DNA of 28,799 nucleotides, taken from Octadecabacter sp. Lineage in GTDB: Bacteria > Pseudomonadota > Alphaproteobacteria > Rhodobacterales > Rhodobacteraceae. The stretch lies in contig JAHBAO020000002.1 of NCBI GenBank assembly GCA_018500065.2, positions 1-28,799 of the forward strand, in the 5' to 3' direction. Both the position numbers and the translations under genes were made by a program. Under the pieces are notes generated by a model. It was not told the DNA's origin and did no database searches. It saw only the letters and a list, made by a program, of their open reading frames with translations. Positions 24,692-28,799 of this stretch are shown here, one piece after another. Each line of letters starts with the position of its first letter. Position 1 is the stretch's first letter.

Positions 24692-25621
24692 TTAGGTTCC
24701 TTGTGCGGCTGGGACGGCCGACGCCCCGCCATGTTCAATGGCCCAAGTCGCATTTGTTTTAATGCCGCCAAGGGGGAAGAAGTGGACACGTTCGATGTTG
24801 CTGTCAGGGTGCGCAGCCTTGTGCGCGGCAAGTTCTGTCAGCACGGTTGTCGGTTCAAACGGCAAAAGCAGTTTGGTCACATCCTTGGCGCGCTTTTGCA
24901 GCACCTTCAACGATGGGCCAACGCCGCAGGCGATCGCGAATTTGATCATGGTTTGCAGTTTGGCTGGGCCCGCGATGCCGATGTGGATCGGGATGGTGAT
25001 ACCCGCCTCTTTCAGGCTGTCGGCCCATTCAATAATCGGGCCCGCCTCAAATGCAAATTGCGTGGCGAGGGCCATGTCTGCGTCTGTGGTTTCAGAGAAT
25101 TTCTGCTTCCAACGCAGGGCTTCATCCACCATCGCAGTGCCGCCTTTTGGGTCAATGTCTTTGTTGCCTTCGGGGTGGCCCGCAACGTGCAATCGCTTGA
25201 AGCCCGCACGATCAAACGCGCCGTTTTCCAACAGCTGCATAGAAGAATGGAAATCACCGTGTGGGTTCGCCACGCCACCGGCAAGCAATAGCGCTTGATC
25301 GACACCGGCCTCGCCCTGATACATTGCAATCCAGTTTTCTAGCGTTGCTGCGTCTTTGATGATGCGTGCCGGGAAATGCGGCATGACGGGGTAGCCATTT
25401 TCAGACAGGCGTTTCGCCGTGGCGACCATATCTTCAATCGGGGTGCCTTCGATGTGGGCGATATAGACCCGCGTGCCTTTGGGCAGAAGCGCCGTGAAGT
25501 CTTCGACCTTTTCTGCCGTGCGCGGCATGACCTCGATGGAGTAGCCATCAAGGAACGCCTCAAGGTGCGGGTTCACACCAACTGTTTCATCTACTTTCTT
25601 GCGGAAATTCAAAAGCGCCAT
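24692..25621 (-). CDS. metF: Methylenetetrahydrofolate reductase, MetF family
   Basis: A 309-residue (beta/alpha)8 flavoprotein that interconverts methylene-THF and methyl-THF. SIEVMPRTAEKVEDF holds the family glutamate near the N-terminus, LLLAGGVANPHGDF corresponds to the usual aspartate/FAD loop, and LHVAGHPEGN matches the conserved AxxPExH region with a local variation. ATG at 25621 follows GGGAGG by 6 bp; a GTG at 25657 would overlap the previous gene. It lies between the virulence-factor gene and the corrinoid methyltransferase, and is probably a specialised copy that processes methyl groups for that cassette, not the biosynthetic MetF. Confidence 0.85.
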   Translation of the reverse strand: MALLNFRKKVDETVGVNPHLEAFLDGYSIEVMPRTAEKVEDFTALLPKGTRVYIAHIEGTPIEDMVATAKRLSENGYPVMPHFPARIIKDAATLENWIAMYQGEAGVDQALLLAGGVANPHGDFHSSMQLLENGAFDRAGFKRLHVAGHPEGNKDIDPKGGTAMVDEALRWKQKFSETTDADMALATQFAFEAGPIIEWADSLKEAGITIPIHIGIAGPAKLQTMIKFAIACGVGPSLKVLQKRAKDVTKLLLPFEPTTVLTELAAHKAAHPDSNIERVHFFPLGGIKTNATWAIEHGGASAVPAAQGT

Positions 25622-25653
25622 CACAGCCTCCCAGACGTTTGTTTTTGGCCCAC

Positions 25654-25950
25654 TCACGCACGACCATCGTTGTTGATTAGAACCATCAGGCGGTCTTTGT
25701 CGTATTCCGCCTCAAGGCGCGCGGCCTCAGATGCGGCAACATCGGCGTCAGAGCCGTCCACAGGATAGGCGGGCGCCTTGCGCCAATCGGCGAGGTAATC
25801 ATCCGTGCCAGCGGCACCGGATTTCATCGCGGCGCGATCAATCGCTTGCTCAAAGCGTTCGCTCAACTGCACCTTGGTGCCGCGACGCCCTTTGCCGACG
25901 ATGACTTGCGCAGGAATATCCCGCCAGTAAACGATTGTAACATCTGCCAT
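25654..25950 (-). CDS. Virulence-factor domain protein (small conserved protein of the one-carbon cassette)
   Basis: A 98-residue protein opening MADVTIVYWRDIPAQVIVG, followed by KVQLSERFEQAIDRAAM. It matches the small 'virulence factor' domain family found in alphaproteobacteria next to MetF and methyl-THF:corrinoid methyltransferase genes. The name comes from a Staphylococcus protein and says little about function here. ATG at 25950 is chosen over a GTG 36 bp upstream because the family starts there. First gene of the operon; metF begins 32 bp after its stop. Its role in one-carbon transfer is inferred from context only. Confidence 0.78.
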   Translation of the reverse strand: MADVTIVYWRDIPAQVIVGKGRRGTKVQLSERFEQAIDRAAMKSGAAGTDDYLADWRKAPAYPVDGSDADVAASEAARLEAEYDKDRLMVLINNDGRA

Positions 25951-26167
25951 GCGATTCTTCAGCCTCTCGTGTGCGTTCCTCAACACCTAGCTTGGGTGTC
26001 AAACTCTTCGACGCCTATTTTCGACATCGCGGGCCCATTTGGCGACCCCTTTAAGGGTGCATTATTCTCATCTTAGGTATGAGGGCGGGAACAAGTCCCA
26101 TCTCTGGGCTTGCGCGGCATCCTGCGCGCGCTTACGTTTGGGGTAACTCGAAAAGGAGGGCGTTAAA

Positions 26168-27280
26168 ATGACGCCCAAGCGTCCCGATGGTGCGGGCGCG
26201 TTCCCTAAACCGGTAGAGCACGCCGTGCCAAAACCGCCCGACCCGTCACAGCTTTATGCTGCGTTGGATTTGGGCACGAACAGTTGCCGTATGCTGATTG
26301 CCCAACCCAAGGGCAGCCAGTTTCATGTGGTCGACAGCTTTTCCAAATCCGTCCAACTTGGACAAGGATTGGAGCAGACTGGCAAATTGTCCCGCGCTTC
26401 TATGGCGCGAACGATCAATGCTATGCGCGTCTGCCGCCAAAAATTGCAGCGCCACAACGTCACCCACATGCGCCTTGTCGCGACAGAAGCCTGCCGCCGC
26501 GCGCGCAATTCACAGCACTTCATTTCATCGGTGAAGCGTGAAACAGGACTGACGTTGGAGATTATCCAACCCGAAGAAGAAGCCCGCCTTGCAGTGATTT
26601 CTTGTGCGCCATTGGTCAGCACCAAAACCGAGCAATTGCTGGTCGTTGATATCGGTGGCGGGTCAACGGAATTGGTCTGGATCGACCTGACCAACGTGCC
26701 CAAACGGGAGCGCCCCCGCGCAATCATGCGGTTGCATTCGGGCTTTCGCCAAGACCCGGGTCCATTTGCTGCGGCGAAGGTTGTCGATTGGATTTCGGTG
26801 CCTTTGGGCGTGGCGACCTTGCGCGACCAGTTTGCTGATGTTGAGGACGATTCCGCGCGCTTTGCATTGATGTCTTGGTTTTTTGAAGAGAGCCTCGAAA
26901 AATTCGCACCCTCTTTGGAAGAGCAAAGCCGCGAAGGTTTCCAGATTGTCGGCACATCAGGAACGGTGACAACTGTCGCGGCCAGCCACCTTGGGCTGCG
27001 ACGCTATGATCGCACCAAGGTTGACGGGTTGCGCATGAGCACGGATCAGATTGATGCAGTGATCCACGGGTATTTGAAACTAGGCGAGGCAGGACGCAAA
27101 GCAGACCCGCGCATTGGCAAAGACCGCCAAGCGCTGATCATGTCGGGGGCTGCCATCCTGCAAACCCTGATGCGGCTGTGGCCGACGGACCGTTTGTCCG
27201 TTGCAGACCGCGGTTTGCGCGAAGGGCTTTTGTACCAGCAAATGTCGGCAAATGGTGTGTTGGAAAACGCGCCTTATTAA
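26168..27280 (+). CDS. Ppx/GppA family phosphatase
   Basis: A 370-residue member of the ASKHA superfamily, which hydrolyses polyphosphate or pppGpp and thereby links to stress and stringent responses. The two phosphate-binding signatures are YAALDLGTNSCRMLIA (about residues 30-45) and LLVVDIGGGSTELVW (about 158-172); EATEAC-like and EEEARL residues between them fit the catalytic glutamate region. A Pro/Lys-rich tail precedes the domain. AAGGAGGG at 26153-26160 is an unusually strong ribosome binding site, 7 bp before the ATG. Whether the substrate is polyphosphate or pppGpp cannot be told from sequence. Confidence 0.9.
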   Translation: MTPKRPDGAGAFPKPVEHAVPKPPDPSQLYAALDLGTNSCRMLIAQPKGSQFHVVDSFSKSVQLGQGLEQTGKLSRASMARTINAMRVCRQKLQRHNVTHMRLVATEACRRARNSQHFISSVKRETGLTLEIIQPEEEARLAVISCAPLVSTKTEQLLVVDIGGGSTELVWIDLTNVPKRERPRAIMRLHSGFRQDPGPFAAAKVVDWISVPLGVATLRDQFADVEDDSARFALMSWFFEESLEKFAPSLEEQSREGFQIVGTSGTVTTVAASHLGLRRYDRTKVDGLRMSTDQIDAVIHGYLKLGEAGRKADPRIGKDRQALIMSGAAILQTLMRLWPTDRLSVADRGLREGLLYQQMSANGVLENAPY

Positions 27281-27304
27281 GCGCTTCGCCTGCGGCGGGC
27301 GGGG

Positions 27305-27326
27305 CAAAATTTTAAGCAAAATTTTG
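27305..27326. repeat. AT-rich inverted repeat between converging genes
   Basis: CAAAATTTT (27305-27313) and AAAATTTTG (27318-27326) form a 9-bp stem with a 4-nt loop. It lies in the 81-bp gap between the ppx and aldolase stops, along with a weaker third copy of the gene-end motif (reverse strand, about 27337-27361). Confidence 0.55.
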
Positions 27327-27361
27327 GTCGCTGCGCGGCAGGTATTTAAGAACAAAAGAAA

Positions 27362-28126
27362 CTAAGGCACTTTAGACGCAAGCGCGCTGAGTGACCGTTG
27401 AAGCACGTAGCTGTCCCCACCCACGCCAAGAAACGTTACGCCTTTTTCGATTTGGGGTTGGAAGTCGGGTTCATCAAAGACCACGGTTCCAATCGCTTTT
27501 CCAGCGGCTTTGGTGCGGGCATAGACATGATCAATCGCTACAAGAACTTCGGGCGCGTCCAGTTGACCAACAAACCCCATATCCGCGCTAAGATCGGCGG
27601 GGCCGACGAATATTCCGTCGACACCGGGTGTTGCGGCGATTGCATCGACGTTTTCGACGGCTTGCGCGCTTTCGATCTGCACGAACAAGAAAATCTGCTC
27701 GTTGGCTGATGCAACGTAATCGACGATCTCACCGTAACCGGACGCCCGTGCGAGCACGGCACCCATTCCGCGTGATCCCTGCCCCGGGTAGCGCACGGCA
27801 GCGGCCACTTGCGCGGCTTGCTCGGCGGTGTTCACCATTGGGACAACGATTGTTTGAACGCCGAGGTCTAACACCTGTTTCAGTATCCAATCCTCACCGC
27901 TTGGCACGCGCACCACGGCCTGTGCCGGTGTTCCTGCTAAGGCCTGAAGTTGCATTTGAAGTGTGGTGAGGGTGTTCGGCCCGTGCTCAGCGTCGATCAG
28001 ACACCAATCAAACCCCGCTTTCCCTGCAATTTCCGCAACCGCGCCACTGGCCAATGTCAACCAAAGGCCGCATTGGGGTTCGCCCCGATCAAGGGCTGTT
28101 TTAAGGGCATTTTGTGGGGCTGGCAT
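27362..28126 (-). CDS. HpcH/HpaI family aldolase
   Basis: A 254-residue class II pyruvate-dependent aldolase, the family of 4-hydroxy-2-oxoheptanedioate and 2-keto-3-deoxy-sugar-acid aldolases. DWCLIDAEHGPN (about residues 40-51) carries the catalytic histidine. The metal ligands are the glutamate in FVQIESAQAV and the aspartate in FVGPADLSADMG; VPMVNTAEQA and RGMG are also typical. ATG at 28126 has AGGAG upstream. It lies 35 bp after lpxB on the same strand, with which it may be co-transcribed although the functions are unrelated. The exact substrate is not deducible. Confidence 0.9.
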   Translation of the reverse strand: MPAPQNALKTALDRGEPQCGLWLTLASGAVAEIAGKAGFDWCLIDAEHGPNTLTTLQMQLQALAGTPAQAVVRVPSGEDWILKQVLDLGVQTIVVPMVNTAEQAAQVAAAVRYPGQGSRGMGAVLARASGYGEIVDYVASANEQIFLFVQIESAQAVENVDAIAATPGVDGIFVGPADLSADMGFVGQLDAPEVLVAIDHVYARTKAAGKAIGTVVFDEPDFQPQIEKGVTFLGVGGDSYVLQRSLSALASKVP

Positions 28127-28161
28127 GGGCGTCTCCTGTTTTAAGTAGCTTGGCTCAGCGC

Positions 28162-28799
28162 TTAAAGACGCGCAAGTACCGCGCGGGCTGCACGTAGACC
28201 GGGGGCATCGCCACCGCGACCAAGGCGTTCCATTGTGCGGTCAAGGGCGTCGAGTTGTGCCGTTGGGTTCTGCAGTGTCTTGATCAGTGCATTGGCGATC
28301 GGGGGTGGCGCGCAGTCAGCGCCAATAAATTCGGGCACAACACGGGTATCACTCACAAGGTTCACCAAGGTTACCGTATCGCTTAGCAGCATGCGGCTGA
28401 TGATCTGGCGGCTGAGCCAGTTCATATCATAGGCAATCACCATCGGCGTGCGCACGACCGCAAGTTCAAGCGACACGGTGCCAGAGGCGGCCAAAGCAAC
28501 ATCCGCACAGGCCATCGCCACAAGGCGTTCACGGGCTGCGGCTTCTGGCGACAGGCCCTCGCCAGATACGATGCAATTGGCGATGTTCTTAAGTGGCAGT
28601 GCCGCTTTTACGGCCTCAACCAGATGCGGCAAAGTTGGCACGATGACTGTTTTGAACGCTTCTTTGGTTTGTGTGAACGCTGCATCAAACGTTTCACCGA
28701 GACGTGAAATTTCAGCGCGGCGCGACCCCGGAAGAATGGCAAGAACTGGAGACTGAGTTATTCCGTGACGCGCTTTGAACGCGTCAATTTCTTCATCAC
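28162..28799 (-). CDS. lpxB: Lipid-A-disaccharide synthase, C-terminal part (runs off right edge)
   Basis: The visible 211 C-terminal residues belong to LpxB, which joins UDP-2,3-diacylglucosamine and lipid X to form the lipid A disaccharide at the inner-membrane surface. LAILPGSRRAEISRL is the nucleotide-sugar site signature of this GT-B enzyme; ALAASGTVSLELAV and TPMVIAYDMNWLS, followed by MLLSDTVTLVNLVSD and VVPEFIG, match the conserved C-terminal half. The frame stays open to the edge, so the N-terminal half and the usual lpx neighbours lie outside the window. The stop is at 28162, followed by the HpaI-type gene. Confidence 0.93.
   Translation of the reverse strand, partial: DEEIDAFKARHGITQSPVLAILPGSRRAEISRLGETFDAAFTQTKEAFKTVIVPTLPHLVEAVKAALPLKNIANCIVSGEGLSPEAAARERLVAMACADVALAASGTVSLELAVVRTPMVIAYDMNWLSRQIISRMLLSDTVTLVNLVSDTRVVPEFIGADCAPPPIANALIKTLQNPTAQLDALDRTMERLGRGGDAPGLRAARAVLARL

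Noticed and set aside
1..28799. CRISPR array, insertion sequence, toxin-antitoxin or prophage
   Set aside because: No regularly spaced short repeats with unique spacers, no transposase or integrase motifs and no paired small toxin-antitoxin genes were seen on either strand. The RTX repeats are coding.

Overview
This window looks like chromosomal DNA of a marine Rhodobacteraceae (Roseobacter-group) alphaproteobacterium. The evidence is an adjacent sciP-ctrA pair, a GAAC-N7-GAAC LexA box of the alphaproteobacterial type, a large RTX protein with no signal peptide, the 'virulence factor'/MetF/corrinoid-folate methyltransferase cassette, and GC-rich coding sequence with Roseobacter-like protein sequences. 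The species cannot be named from the sequence.

Layout. 1-3064 (-) is the N-terminal 1021 codons of a giant RTX/cadherin-like secreted protein that runs off the left edge. 3065-4274 is a gene-poor, lower-GC stretch holding tRNA-Leu(CAA) with its promoter, a perfect 22-bp tandem duplication and a decayed 5' fragment of a YpfJ-type zinc metallopeptidase gene. 4275-5305 is a YqaA/DedA-like membrane protein translationally coupled to DsbB. 5380-7892 is an arginine-to-proline catabolic unit: an Lrp/AsnC regulator divergent from arginase and ornithine cyclodeaminase. 8142-10907 is gyrA, followed by a small outer-membrane-type beta protein. 11886-14717 holds tRNA modification genes (trmFO, an uncharacterised methyltransferase, gluQRS), convergent with hisI. 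15143-15586 is an IscU/NifU-like scaffold lacking its third cysteine.

15793-21598 (-) is a block of cell-cycle and DNA-repair genes on one strand: sciP, ctrA, ligA, recG and, at its end, a previously easy-to-miss 40-aa membrane peptide. The peptide gene has a strong ribosome binding site, its own intrinsic terminator and a perfect LexA box placed inside its candidate promoter. This looks like an SOS-induced membrane peptide, functionally reminiscent of (but not shown homologous to) the Caulobacter division inhibitor SidA. It is the best candidate here for something undescribed.

21729-28799 holds mnmA, a membrane-anchored thermonuclease, the three-gene one-carbon cassette (virulence-factor domain protein, MetF, methyl-THF:corrinoid methyltransferase), Ppx/GppA, an HpaI-type aldolase and the C-terminal part of lpxB, which runs off the right edge.

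All functional calls rest on reading translated proteins and motifs by eye. No database or structure search was run.
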